Assembly: GCF_000444995.1 (NCBI RefSeq)
Contig: NC_022041.1
Coordinates: forward strand, 2,516,001-2,580,000
Reading direction: 5' to 3'
Length of the DNA stretch: 64,000 nt
DNA from: Paracoccus aminophilus JCM 7686
Lineage (GTDB): Bacteria; Pseudomonadota; Alphaproteobacteria; Rhodobacterales; Rhodobacteraceae
A program made the position numbers and the translations under genes. A model generated the notes under the pieces. That model made no database searches, was not told where the DNA came from, and saw only the letters and a program-made list of their open reading frames with translations. How positions within the stretch are numbered: position 1 is the stretch's first letter; every line of letters starts with the position of its first letter. Positions 1 to 8,885 of the stretch are shown in pieces.

Positions 1-586
1 AAATCGTCTCGATCAGGATGAGATCGGCACCGCCGTCCATCAAACCGCGGATCTGCTCGGAATAGGCGATGCGCAGATCGTCGAAAGTCACCGCGCGATA
101 GCCCGGATTGTTCACATCGGGCGAGATCGAGGCGGTGCGGTTGGTCGGCCCAAGCGCGCCCGCGACGAAACGCTCGCGCCCGTCTTCGGCCGTGGCGCGG
201 TTCAGCGCCTGCCGCGCCAGCCGGGCGCCGTTGAAGTTCAGGTCATAGACCGCGCCCTCCATCGCGTAATCGGCCTGCGCGATCGAGGTCGAGGAGAAGG
301 TATTGGTCTCGACAATATCGGCGCCCGCTTTGGCATAGCGGTAATGAATGGCCTCGATCGCCTCGGGCTGGGTCAGGATCAGAAGGTCGTTGTTGCCCTT
401 CTGCGGATGATCCGAGTGATGGTGACACGAGCAGCCCGAGCCATGGCCGAGGAACTCATCCTCGCCAAAACCCAGATTCTGGATCTGGGTGCCCATCGCG
501 CCGTCAAGGATCAGAATGCGCTCGGCCGCAGCCTTGCGCAGCTTGTCGAAAACGGGGGAGAGAACGGGCTTCTTGGTGTCGGTCAT
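1..586 (-). CDS. metH: Methionine synthase MetH, N-terminal part (cut by window start)
   Basis: This is the homocysteine-binding (first) domain of cobalamin-dependent methionine synthase, which methylates homocysteine from 5-methyltetrahydrofolate in the cytoplasm. Translating the minus strand from the ATG at 586 gives 195 residues with the family landmarks [29 protein letters not shown] and [14 protein letters not shown], which match E. coli MetH by memory rather than BHMT-type enzymes. The rest of the protein lies beyond position 1, so whether it is a full-length MetH or one of the split forms known in Rhodobacteraceae cannot be told. A Cys/His-rich stretch (CSCHHHSDH, residues 52-60) replaces the usual segment before KGNNDLL. 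A MetR-type palindrome lies 78 bases upstream of the start. Confidence 0.9.
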   Translation of the reverse strand, partial: MTDTKKPVLSPVFDKLRKAAAERILILDGAMGTQIQNLGFGEDEFLGHGSGCSCHHHSDHPQKGNNDLLILTQPEAIEAIHYRYAKAGADIVETNTFSSTSIAQADYAMEGAVYDLNFNGARLARQALNRATAEDGRERFVAGALGPTNRTASISPDVNNPGYRAVTFDDLRIAYSEQIRGLMDGGADLILIETI

Positions 587-663
587 GATCGGGTCCGGGA
601 AAATGCAGGCTGCTATCTATAACGCTTGTGCGTCATTTAGGGAAATTCATCATCTGCACAATG

Positions 664-684
664 ATAATGAAGTGATTTCATAAT
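664..684. promoter_or_regulatory. MetR-type palindrome upstream of metH
   Basis: TGAAGTGATTTCA at 668-680 is a perfect match to the TGAA-N5-TTCA consensus of the LysR-type regulator MetR. The dyad extends outward to 664-684 with one mismatch (ATAATGAA against TTCATAAT). It sits in the 168-base gap between divergent metH and lipB, so control of metH by a MetR-like protein is the natural reading. This is inference from the motif. Confidence 0.5.
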
Positions 685-754
685 CTGGCGCTTCTCTTTG
701 CCCCGGTCCCGCGCCCTCTTGCGGCGGCCAAGGCCCGGGCGATATGACAGCCTT

Positions 755-1408
755 ATGGTTGAATGGAAAACAGAACCCGGCCTGCTTGACTACCCTACCG
801 CCGTCGCGCGGATGGAGGCGCGTGCGGCCGCGATTTCCGCAGGCGAGGCCGATGAGCTGATCTGGCTGGTCGAGCATCCCCCGCTTTACACCGCAGGCAC
901 CAGCGCCAAGGCGCAGGACCTGACCGATCCCGACCGCTTTCCGGTCTACGAGACCGGGCGCGGCGGTCAATATACCTATCACGGCCCCGGCCAGCGCGTG
1001 ATCTATGTCATGCTTGACCTCAACAAGCGCGGCCGCGATGTCCGCGCTTTCGTCAAGGCGCTGGAGAACTGGGTCATTGATGCGCTCTCGGAATTCGGCG
1101 TGACGGGCGAGATCCGTGACGGCCGCGTCGGCGTCTGGGTCGCGCGACCCGACAAGGCGCCGCTGATCGACGGTTCGATGCGCGAGGACAAGATTGCGGC
1201 CATCGGCATCAAATTGCGCAAATGGGTGAGCTTTCACGGCATTGCCATCAATGTCGAACCCGATCTCGGCCATTACGGCGGCATCGTGCCTTGCGGCATT
1301 TCGGCGCATGGTGTGACCAGCCTTGTCGATCTTGGGCTTCCCGTCGACATGGGGGATCTCGACTCTGCGCTCATTCGGCGCTTTACCGACAGTTTCCCGG
1401 ACCTCTGA
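755..1408 (+). CDS. lipB: Octanoyl-[acyl carrier protein]:protein octanoyltransferase LipB
   Basis: LipB moves the octanoyl group from octanoyl-ACP to the lipoyl domains of 2-oxoacid dehydrogenases and GcvH, the first step of lipoate synthesis. The 217-residue protein has the family blocks [24 protein letters not shown], the lysine region [15 protein letters not shown] and the catalytic cysteine in [14 protein letters not shown]. An upstream in-frame ATG at 698 would add 19 residues of poor composition; the ATG at 755 gives the usual family length. It is transcribed away from metH. The next gene, cycA, starts 154 bases later with its own control site, so lipB is probably monocistronic. Confidence 0.95.
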   Translation: MVEWKTEPGLLDYPTAVARMEARAAAISAGEADELIWLVEHPPLYTAGTSAKAQDLTDPDRFPVYETGRGGQYTYHGPGQRVIYVMLDLNKRGRDVRAFVKALENWVIDALSEFGVTGEIRDGRVGVWVARPDKAPLIDGSMREDKIAAIGIKLRKWVSFHGIAINVEPDLGHYGGIVPCGISAHGVTSLVDLGLPVDMGDLDSALIRRFTDSFPDL

Positions 1409-1497
1409 GTCCATAAGACCCCCTATTTCGGGGTGCGGGACAGATCGTGATGAGAAAGAGCTTCAACCTTTTTCAACATGCTGTATCTTCCGCAACC

Positions 1498-1511
1498 TTG
1501 ATGTAGATCAA
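1498..1511 (+). promoter_or_regulatory. FNR-type box upstream of cycA
   Basis: TTGATGTAGATCAA is a perfect TTGAT-N4-ATCAA dyad, the binding consensus of FNR/CRP-family oxygen and nitric-oxide sensors (FnrP, NarR and Nnr in Paracoccus). Its centre lies 58 bases before the cycA start codon. A class II activator site at -41.5 would put the transcript start near 1546, just ahead of the ribosome-binding site GGAAGGA at 1549-1555. The regulator identity is inference. Confidence 0.7.
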
Positions 1512-1562
1512 CCTCACGGCATTTTCCCCTGCCGGGAAGATCCGCTTTGGAAGGACATAGCG

Positions 1563-2057
1563 ATGAAGACCAGCATCCTCGCCACTCTCGCCGCCACACT
1601 GCTGGCTGTTCCTGCTTTCGCTCAGGACGCCGGAGACGCCGCGAAAGGCGAAAACGAATTCAAGAAATGCAAAGCCTGCCACATGATCCAGGCTCCCGAT
1701 GGGACCGATGTGGTCAAGGGCGGCAAGACCGGCCCGAACCTCTATGGCGTTGTTGGCCGCAAGGCGGGCACGGCCGAGGGCTTCAAATATTCGGACGCGC
1801 TGACCAAGCTTGGCGAGGCCGGTGAAGTCTGGACCCAGGAAGACCTGGAAGCCTATATCACCGACCCGAACAAATATGTCGAAGACAAGGTCGGCGACAA
1901 AACCCTGAAGACCAAAATGACCTTCAAGATGGCCAAGAATCAGCCCGACGTCGTGGCCTTCCTTGCCAAGAACTCGCCCGATGCGGGCGCGGCTCCGGCC
2001 GCTGAAGGCGCTGCGGCTCCCGCTGCAGAAGGCGCAGCCGCTCCGGCCGCCAACTAA
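1563..2057 (+). CDS. cycA: Periplasmic cytochrome c550 precursor
   Basis: This soluble periplasmic cytochrome carries electrons from the bc1 complex to aa3 oxidase and, in denitrifiers, to nitrogen oxide reductases. Residues 1-20 are a Sec signal peptide ending AFA before QDAGDAAKG. The heme site CKACH is at residues 36-40, and a methionine in TKMTFKMAKN supplies the distal ligand. The core resembles P. denitrificans c550 as I remember it (CKACHMIQAPDGTD, KGGKTGPNLYGVVGRK). After NSPDAGA the 164-residue protein ends in an Ala/Pro tail made of a repeated GAAAPAAE unit, unlike the Gly/Glu-rich tail of the P. denitrificans protein. Start choice rests on the signal peptide and on GGAAGGA. An FNR-type box lies upstream, and ctaD follows. 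Confidence 0.93.
   Translation: MKTSILATLAATLLAVPAFAQDAGDAAKGENEFKKCKACHMIQAPDGTDVVKGGKTGPNLYGVVGRKAGTAEGFKYSDALTKLGEAGEVWTQEDLEAYITDPNKYVEDKVGDKTLKTKMTFKMAKNQPDVVAFLAKNSPDAGAAPAAEGAAAPAAEGAAAPAAN
1982..2054 (+). repeat. 24-base imperfect tandem repeat in the 3' end of cycA
   Basis: Three consecutive copies of a roughly 24-base unit encode GAAPAAE, GAAAPAAE and GAAAPAAN at the C-terminus of cytochrome c550. The copies differ mainly at third codon positions, so the peptide is conserved better than the DNA. Confidence 0.75.
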
Positions 2058-2099
2058 GCCTTTCGCGTGACCCTCCGGTGGAGCGGTTGCGAAATGTGA

Positions 2100-3932
<1,833 letters not shown>

Positions 3933-3965
3933 GGCAGTCGCCTGCTGAGCCAGCAAGACAATCGC

Positions 3966-3996
3966 AAACGGCCCCGGAGATTTCCGGGGCCGTTTT
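3966..3996 (+). terminator. Rho-independent terminator after ctaD
   Basis: AAACGGCCCCGGA (3966-3978) and TCCGGGGCCGTTT (3983-3995) form a 13-base-pair stem with loop GATT, ending in TTTT. It lies 33 bases after the ctaD stop. Confidence 0.9.
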
Positions 3997-4150
3997 CATT
4001 CGCGCCGAGCCTCGGCCGCAGCCAACTGTTGCGCTCCTCGCCCGGCTTGGCGAAAATGGGGAAGGCGGTGCCCGCGATGTTCCAACGGGCGCTGACTGGC
4101 CGATCCCGCGCCTGGGGCGGCCCCTTCACCCTTCGAGATGAACGACGCCC

Positions 4151-4645
4151 ATGCCCTATCGCTGGATCACGCCCCAAGCCGAAATCACCGCCGCCCCGGT
4201 CGAGCTGCATCTGTGGCCCTACCGCTCGCTGTCGCGCAAAGGCTTTGTCTGGGTGATTGGTCTGGCCGCGGGGCTCATCAGCCTGCCGGTGCTTTCGGTG
4301 CTCGGGCGGCAGGCACTCTGGGGGCTTTTGCCCTTCGCCATGCTGGCGGTCGCGGCCTTATGGTATGGAATCGAGCGCAGCTATCAGTCCGGCACCATGC
4401 ATGAGACGCTGATTCTCACCCCCGAATCGCTGGTGCTGACGCGTGAGGATCCGGGTCGCGCGAATCGGGTCTGGCGCACGAATCCCTATTGGGTGCGGGT
4501 CAATCTGCGCAAGGACGGGCCGGTCGAGGAGTATCTGACGCTCACCGATGGCCAGCGCGAAGTCGAGATCGGCAGCTTCCTTTCCGCGCCCGAGCGGCTG
4601 ACCCTGCGCGAAGAGCTTGGCCGCGAGCTCGCCCGCGTCCATTGA
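4151..4645 (+). CDS. DUF2244 domain membrane protein
   Basis: This 164-residue protein belongs to the uncharacterised DUF2244 family, common in alphaproteobacteria. Two adjacent hydrophobic segments at about residues 32-50 and 55-72 (GFVWVIGLAAGLISLPVLSV, then LLPFAMLAVAALWYG) place it in the cytoplasmic membrane. A cytoplasmic C-terminal domain of about 85 residues follows, with ETLILTPESLVLTRED and YWVRVNLRKDGP. It stands alone between the ctaD terminator and the convergent yqeY. The ATG at 4151 is preferred because the nearby 4138 ATG is in another frame and gives no family match. No function is known. Confidence 0.8.
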   Translation: MPYRWITPQAEITAAPVELHLWPYRSLSRKGFVWVIGLAAGLISLPVLSVLGRQALWGLLPFAMLAVAALWYGIERSYQSGTMHETLILTPESLVLTREDPGRANRVWRTNPYWVRVNLRKDGPVEEYLTLTDGQREVEIGSFLSAPERLTLREELGRELARVH

Positions 4646-4757
4646 CGCCAAAGGCCGCCCGCCCCAGAGGGAAACCGCGGATATCCCGCGCCAATCATCT
4701 TGCCGGAAATTGCGGGCTCATGACCTCAGGCCAAAGGCCCATGATCCAAAACCACCC

Positions 4758-4786
4758 ATAAAAAAGGGCAGCCGAAGCCGCCCTTT
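4758..4786 (-). terminator. Rho-independent terminator of yqeY
   Basis: On the minus strand AAAGGGC pairs with GCCCTTT around an inner GC pair and a UUCG tetraloop, followed by a run of T. It lies 22 bases past the yqeY stop. The plus-strand version has a C/A mismatch and a weaker tail, so the minus direction is the better fit. Confidence 0.85.
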
Positions 4787-4807
4787 CTCAAGCCGGGCGC
4801 ACCCGCG

Positions 4808-5272
4808 TCATTTCATCAGGCGGTCTTTGATCATCGGGCCGACCGCGCCGAAATCCATCTGCCCGGCAAAGCGCGTCTTGAGCTCACCCATCACCCGGCC
4901 CATGTCGCGCACCGAATTGGCGCCGAGCTCGGCGATCACCGCATCAATCGCGGCCTGAACCTCACCGGCGTCAAGCTGGCGCGGCAGATAGCCCTGGATG
5001 ATGCCGATCTCGGCCTCTTCCTTTTCGGCCAGCTCGAGCCGTCCGCCCTCTTCATAGGCGCGTGCCGATTCCTGCCGCTGCTTGACCATTTTCGACAGGA
5101 TCGCGGTCAGATCGGCATCGGTCAGGCCGGGATGCTCGGCATTTTCGCCGCGCGCCGCGATCTCGCGGTCCTTGATTGCCGCGCTGATCAACCGCAGCGT
5201 CGAGAGACGTGCGGCATCCTTGCTTTTCATGGCCTCTTTGGTATCGGCCTGAATGCGTTCGCGAAGTTCCAT
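4808..5272 (-). CDS. yqeY: GatB/YqeY domain protein
   Basis: YqeY-family proteins share the C-terminal helical domain of GatB, the amidotransferase subunit that makes Gln-tRNA and Asn-tRNA. The free-standing form is thought to touch tRNA metabolism, but its role is unproven. This 154-residue protein shows typical family blocks: LRERIQADTKEAMKSKD, LRLISAAIKDREI, QRQESARAYEEGGR, EIGIIQGYLPRQL and GRVMGELKTRFAGQMD. Two ATGs occur together (5275 and 5272); GAGGA is better spaced for the second. It is divergent from carA, an arrangement I recall from other alphaproteobacteria. Confidence 0.92.
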   Translation of the reverse strand: MELRERIQADTKEAMKSKDAARLSTLRLISAAIKDREIAARGENAEHPGLTDADLTAILSKMVKQRQESARAYEEGGRLELAEKEEAEIGIIQGYLPRQLDAGEVQAAIDAVIAELGANSVRDMGRVMGELKTRFAGQMDFGAVGPMIKDRLMK

Positions 5273-5351
5273 CATATCCTCACTGTGAAGGTCACCGCAG
5301 GCTGTGCCCCCGCGCCGGGGCAACGTCAAGCCTGACGCCCCGCGATCTTGG

Positions 5352-5386
5352 CCCTCAACCCTTGGCCCTCAACCCTTGGACCCTGG
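5352..5386. repeat. Degenerate heptamer tandem repeat upstream of carA
   Basis: Four consecutive heptamers, CCCTCAA, CCCTTGG, CCCTCAA and CCCTTGG (5352-5379), are followed by a partial unit ACCCTGG. The 14-base pair of heptamers is therefore exactly duplicated. It lies in the 184-base gap between divergent yqeY and carA. Confidence 0.7.
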
Positions 5387-5456
5387 CATGGTTCCGGCCT
5401 TGACGTTGCGGAGCGCTCCCCTTAGGTTCTCGCCGATTTATCCGGAGAGTTTGAAG

Positions 5457-6605
5457 ATGGCACAGAAACCGACCGCATGTCTCGCCCTTGCTGACGGAAC
5501 GGTCTTTCATGGCCGAGGCTTCGGCGCCACGGGAGAAACCGTGGCCGAGCTCGTCTTCAACACCGCGATGACCGGCTATCAGGAAATCATGACGGATCCG
5601 TCCTACGCCAGTCAGGTCGTGACCTTCACCTTCCCCCATATTGGCAATACCGGCGTCACCGAACAGGATGACGAAGCGCCCGAGCCCGTCGCCTCGGGCA
5701 TCGTTGTAAAATGGGACCCGACCGAGCCCTCGAACTGGCGCGCCAATGCCGATCTGATCGAGTGGATGGAAAAGCGCGGTCGGATCGGGATCGGCGGCAT
5801 CGACACCCGCCGCCTGACCCGCGCGATCCGCCAGCAGGGCTCGCCGCATGTCGTGATCGCCCATGATCCCGAAGGCAAGTTCGACATCGCGGCCATGGTC
5901 GCGAAGGCGCGTGCCTGGAAAGGTCTGGTCGGCCTCGATCTCGCCAAGGATGTGAGCTGCACCCAGAGCTATAAATGGGACGAGGGCCTGTGGAACTGGC
6001 CGGGCGAATTCGCCACCAACCCCGAGAAAACCCCCTTCCGCGTCGTGGCGATCGACTACGGCGCCAAGCGCAATATCCTGCGCTCGCTGGTCTCGGCCGG
6101 GGCCGATGTCACGGTCCTGCCCGCCACCGCCACCGCCGAGGATATTCTCGCCCATAATCCCGAAGGCGTGTTTCTCTCGAACGGCCCCGGGGATCCGGCA
6201 GCGACCGGCTCCTATGCGGTGCCGATGATTCAGGACCTGCTGAAGACCGAGCTGCCGATTTTCGGGATCTGCCTCGGCCACCAGATGCTCGCGCTCGCTC
6301 TGGGTGCGAAGACCGTGAAAATGGGCCACGGCCATCACGGCGCCAACCATCCGGTGCGCAATATCGAAAGCGGCAAGGTCGAGATCACCTCGATGAACCA
6401 CGGTTTCGCCGTCGATGCCGAGAGCTTCCCGGCGGGCGTGATCGAGACCCATGTCAGCCTCTTTGACGGCACCAATTGCGGTTTGCGCATGGTCGATAAG
6501 CCGGTGTTTTCGGTGCAATATCACCCCGAGGCCGCGCCGGGTCCGCAAGACAGCGGCTATCTCTTCGATGCGTTCAGCGACGCGATGCGCGCGCGCCGAC
6601 ATTAA
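5457..6605 (+). CDS. carA: Carbamoyl-phosphate synthase small (glutaminase) subunit
   Basis: CarA hydrolyses glutamine and channels ammonia to CarB to make carbamoyl phosphate for arginine and pyrimidines. The 382-residue protein has the N-terminal CPSase domain (ADGTVFHGRGFGA, FNTAMTGYQEIMTDPSY) and a C-terminal class I amidotransferase domain. The latter has the nucleophile cysteine in FGICLGHQM, the oxyanion block LSNGPGDP and the histidine-glutamate pair in VQYHPEAAPGP. The ATG at 5457 lies shortly after TCCGGAGAG. carB is not adjacent here, since an unrelated glycosyltransferase follows. Confidence 0.96.
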   Translation: MAQKPTACLALADGTVFHGRGFGATGETVAELVFNTAMTGYQEIMTDPSYASQVVTFTFPHIGNTGVTEQDDEAPEPVASGIVVKWDPTEPSNWRANADLIEWMEKRGRIGIGGIDTRRLTRAIRQQGSPHVVIAHDPEGKFDIAAMVAKARAWKGLVGLDLAKDVSCTQSYKWDEGLWNWPGEFATNPEKTPFRVVAIDYGAKRNILRSLVSAGADVTVLPATATAEDILAHNPEGVFLSNGPGDPAATGSYAVPMIQDLLKTELPIFGICLGHQMLALALGAKTVKMGHGHHGANHPVRNIESGKVEITSMNHGFAVDAESFPAGVIETHVSLFDGTNCGLRMVDKPVFSVQYHPEAAPGPQDSGYLFDAFSDAMRARRH

Positions 6606-6640
6606 GGGCCGCCGCTAAGGCGGACCGTCAAATCGGTCAG

Positions 6641-6662
6641 GGACGGGATTAACCCGTCCTTA
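6641..6662 (+). terminator. Possible carA terminator hairpin (overlaps the CtrA-type site)
   Basis: GGACGGG (6641-6647) pairs with CCCGTCC (6653-6659) around ATTAA, followed by TTAA and no long T run. It may end carA transcripts. The loop and tail also make up the TTAA-N7-TTAAC element, so the symmetry could instead reflect a protein site. Confidence 0.4.
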
Positions 6663-6664
6663 AC
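6649..6664 (+). promoter_or_regulatory. CtrA-type full site upstream of the MshEN-glycosyltransferase
   Basis: TTAACCCGTCCTTAAC is a perfect TTAA-N7-TTAAC, the full consensus of the alphaproteobacterial cell-cycle regulator CtrA. It ends 45 bases before the glycosyltransferase start. In Rhodobacteraceae CtrA controls motility, surface and c-di-GMP genes, which suits the downstream gene. Binding is inferred from the motif. Confidence 0.5.
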
Positions 6665-6709
6665 TCCCCCCGTGGCAGAAGTGGCGAAAGATCCCAACGG
6701 GAAACGCCC

Positions 6710-8803
6710 ATGTCCTCGTCCACGGTCTCCGCGCTGTCGCGGAAAATCAAGCTTGTCCCGGCCCAAACCGGCCCACGCGCCGGCATGGATGGTGCGACGC
6801 CGCCGCCGCCGACCAATCTGATCGAAGGGCGCGACCTGCGCCCACTCGGCCAGATCCTGCTCGAGGATGAAGCGGTCTCTGCGCAAAATCTGCTGAAAGC
6901 GGTGGTGATGCGTCAGCGTCAGGACGCGCCTCTGGGCGAGATCCTGCTGACCCATGACTGGGTCTCGGAAGAGGCGCTGACCCGCGCGCTTTCACGGCAA
7001 TGGCGCAGCTCGCAGGTCGATCTCAAGGCGATGCCGCCCGACCCGCGGCTGATCGACCGCATCGGCGCCGATCGCTGCATCGCGGCCGGAATCCTGCCCT
7101 GGCGCCGCGTCGGGGGCGTCACCTATGTCGCTTGCGCGCGCCCCGATGAATTCGCCGAAACCCGCAAGCTTCTGCCCGAAGATTTCGGGGCAATCCGGAT
7201 GCTTCTCGCCTCGGAAACCGCGCTGCGCGAGGCGGCCCTCGGGGCGAGGCGCAGCCAACTGGCGCGGCGCGCCGAAACCTGCGTCGCGGCGGCGGAAAGC
7301 TGTCGCAGCCGCAATGATGCCCGCATCGCGCGGCTGGCCGGGGTGGTCCTTGCGCTGCTCGCGCTCGGCCTCTGGTTCGCGCCGCTGACCATGCTTTCGC
7401 TCATCACCGGCTGGACGATCCTGACCCTGATCGCCACCATGTCGCTCAAGACGCTGGCCTTCGCCTCGGTGATCCGGGACGAGGCGCGCGCGCGGCGCAA
7501 ATCCGGCACGCTTCCCGAGCGGCTGAAGGCAGAGCCCGAGATGAAGGGCCCGCTGCCGGTCATCTCGGTCATGGTGCCTCTGTTCAACGAATCGGACATT
7601 GCCGGACGTTTGGTCGAACGGCTCTCGCGGCTGACCTATCCGCGCGAGCTGACCGATGTGCTCCTCGTGATCGAGGAAAGCGACAAGGTCACCTCGGAGG
7701 CCTTGGCCCAAACGCGGCTGCCGCGCTGGATCCGCACGGTGACCGTGCCCGATGGTCCGGTCCAGACCAAGCCGCGCGCGCTCAATTTCGCGCTGAGCTT
7801 TTGTCGCGGCCAGATCATCGGGGTCTGGGATGCCGAAGACCGGCCCGAGCCCGATCAGCTTCACAAGATCGCCCGCGGCTTCCACTTCGCCGCGCCCGAT
7901 GTCGCCTGCCTGCAAGGTGCGCTCGATTTCTACAACCCGCGCACAAACTGGCTCGCGCGCTGTTTCACCATCGAATACGCGACCTGGTTTCGCGCCAATC
8001 TGCGCGGTGTGGCGCGGCTTGGGCTGGTGGTGCCTTTGGGCGGCACGACGATGTTCATCCGCCGCAAGGCGCTGGAGGAGGTCGGCTGCTGGGACGCCCA
8101 TAACGTCACCGAGGATGCCGATCTCGGCGTGCGGCTGGCGCGGCGCGGCTGGCGCACCGAAATGATCGACACCGTGACCCATGAAGAGGCCAACTGCCGC
8201 GCGCTCCCTTGGGTCAAGCAACGCTCGCGCTGGCTCAAGGGCTATGCGATGACATGGGCCGTCCATATGCGCCAGCCGCGCCAGCTTTGGCGTGAGCTCG
8301 GGCCCCGCCGCTTCTGGGGCTTTCAGACGCAGTTCCTCGGCGGGCTCTCGCAATATCTGTTGGCCCCGGTGCTCTGGAGCTTCTGGGCTCTGGCCTTCGG
8401 CCTGCCCCATCCGCTGGAAGCCCCCCTGCAAACCGTCTGGAATGGCTGGGCACTGACGCTGCTGATCACCACCATGATCGCGACCGAGGTCATCAATATC
8501 TGCGCCGGTCTCTGGGCGGTGCGTGAGCCCGAACATCGCCACCTGCTGCCTTGGGTGCCAAGCCTGCATCTTTACTTCCCGCTTGGGTGTCTCGCCGGAT
8601 GGAAGGCCCTTTACGAAGTGGTCGCGCGGCCCTTCTTCTGGGACAAGACCAGCCACGGCCATTTCGATGAGATCTCGACCGAAGGCGACGACGCCTCGTC
8701 CCTGACCAGCTCGGCGCTGGTCGAGCTGCAAGGCGAGCTGACAGAGCGCCCCGCGCACGAAGACGAGGGCACGCCCGTTCAGGTCCTGGGCACCGTTGGC
8801 TAG
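6710..8803 (+). CDS. Membrane glycosyltransferase family 2 with N-terminal MshEN-like domain
   Basis: This 697-residue protein fuses two modules. Residues about 44-98 hold two MshEN-type motifs (PLGQILL...LLKAV and PLGEILLTHDWVSEEALTRA), as found in the N-terminal domain of secretion ATPases, where they bind c-di-GMP. After two membrane spans (about 207-247) comes a family 2 glycosyltransferase with VPLFNES, the donor motif WDAED (373-377), TED (467-469) and QRSRW (504-508), the hallmarks of processive enzymes such as cellulose synthase. Further spans lie near 541-563, 577-600 and 619-638. It probably makes or exports a surface polysaccharide at the inner membrane. The sugar is unknown, and no partner polysaccharide genes are nearby. 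A CtrA-type site precedes it. Confidence 0.85.
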   Translation: MSSSTVSALSRKIKLVPAQTGPRAGMDGATPPPPTNLIEGRDLRPLGQILLEDEAVSAQNLLKAVVMRQRQDAPLGEILLTHDWVSEEALTRALSRQWRSSQVDLKAMPPDPRLIDRIGADRCIAAGILPWRRVGGVTYVACARPDEFAETRKLLPEDFGAIRMLLASETALREAALGARRSQLARRAETCVAAAESCRSRNDARIARLAGVVLALLALGLWFAPLTMLSLITGWTILTLIATMSLKTLAFASVIRDEARARRKSGTLPERLKAEPEMKGPLPVISVMVPLFNESDIAGRLVERLSRLTYPRELTDVLLVIEESDKVTSEALAQTRLPRWIRTVTVPDGPVQTKPRALNFALSFCRGQIIGVWDAEDRPEPDQLHKIARGFHFAAPDVACLQGALDFYNPRTNWLARCFTIEYATWFRANLRGVARLGLVVPLGGTTMFIRRKALEEVGCWDAHNVTEDADLGVRLARRGWRTEMIDTVTHEEANCRALPWVKQRSRWLKGYAMTWAVHMRQPRQLWRELGPRRFWGFQTQFLGGLSQYLLAPVLWSFWALAFGLPHPLEAPLQTVWNGWALTLLITTMIATEVINICAGLWAVREPEHRHLLPWVPSLHLYFPLGCLAGWKALYEVVARPFFWDKTSHGHFDEISTEGDDASSLTSSALVELQGELTERPAHEDEGTPVQVLGTVG

Positions 8804-8841
8804 GCCGCCGGGTGATCGGGAGATGTTGCCGCCGGAACAGG

Positions 8842-8858
8842 TCCCCCGAACCGGGGGA
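8842..8858. terminator. Hairpin between convergent glycosyltransferase gene and glnE
   Basis: TCCCCCG pairs with CGGGGGA around AAC. There is no T tract on either strand, so termination function is uncertain; it is the only clear structure in the 82-base convergent gap. Confidence 0.4.
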
Positions 8859-8885
8859 TGGATCCCCCGCTTGGGCAAAGCTGCC

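Noticed and set aside
587..754. SAM or SAH riboswitch upstream of metH
   Set aside because: No conserved riboswitch core was recognised; the only clear element is the MetR-type palindrome.
1420..1440. lipB terminator at CCCC-TATTT-GGGG
   Set aside because: The stem is only four to five base pairs with no T tract.
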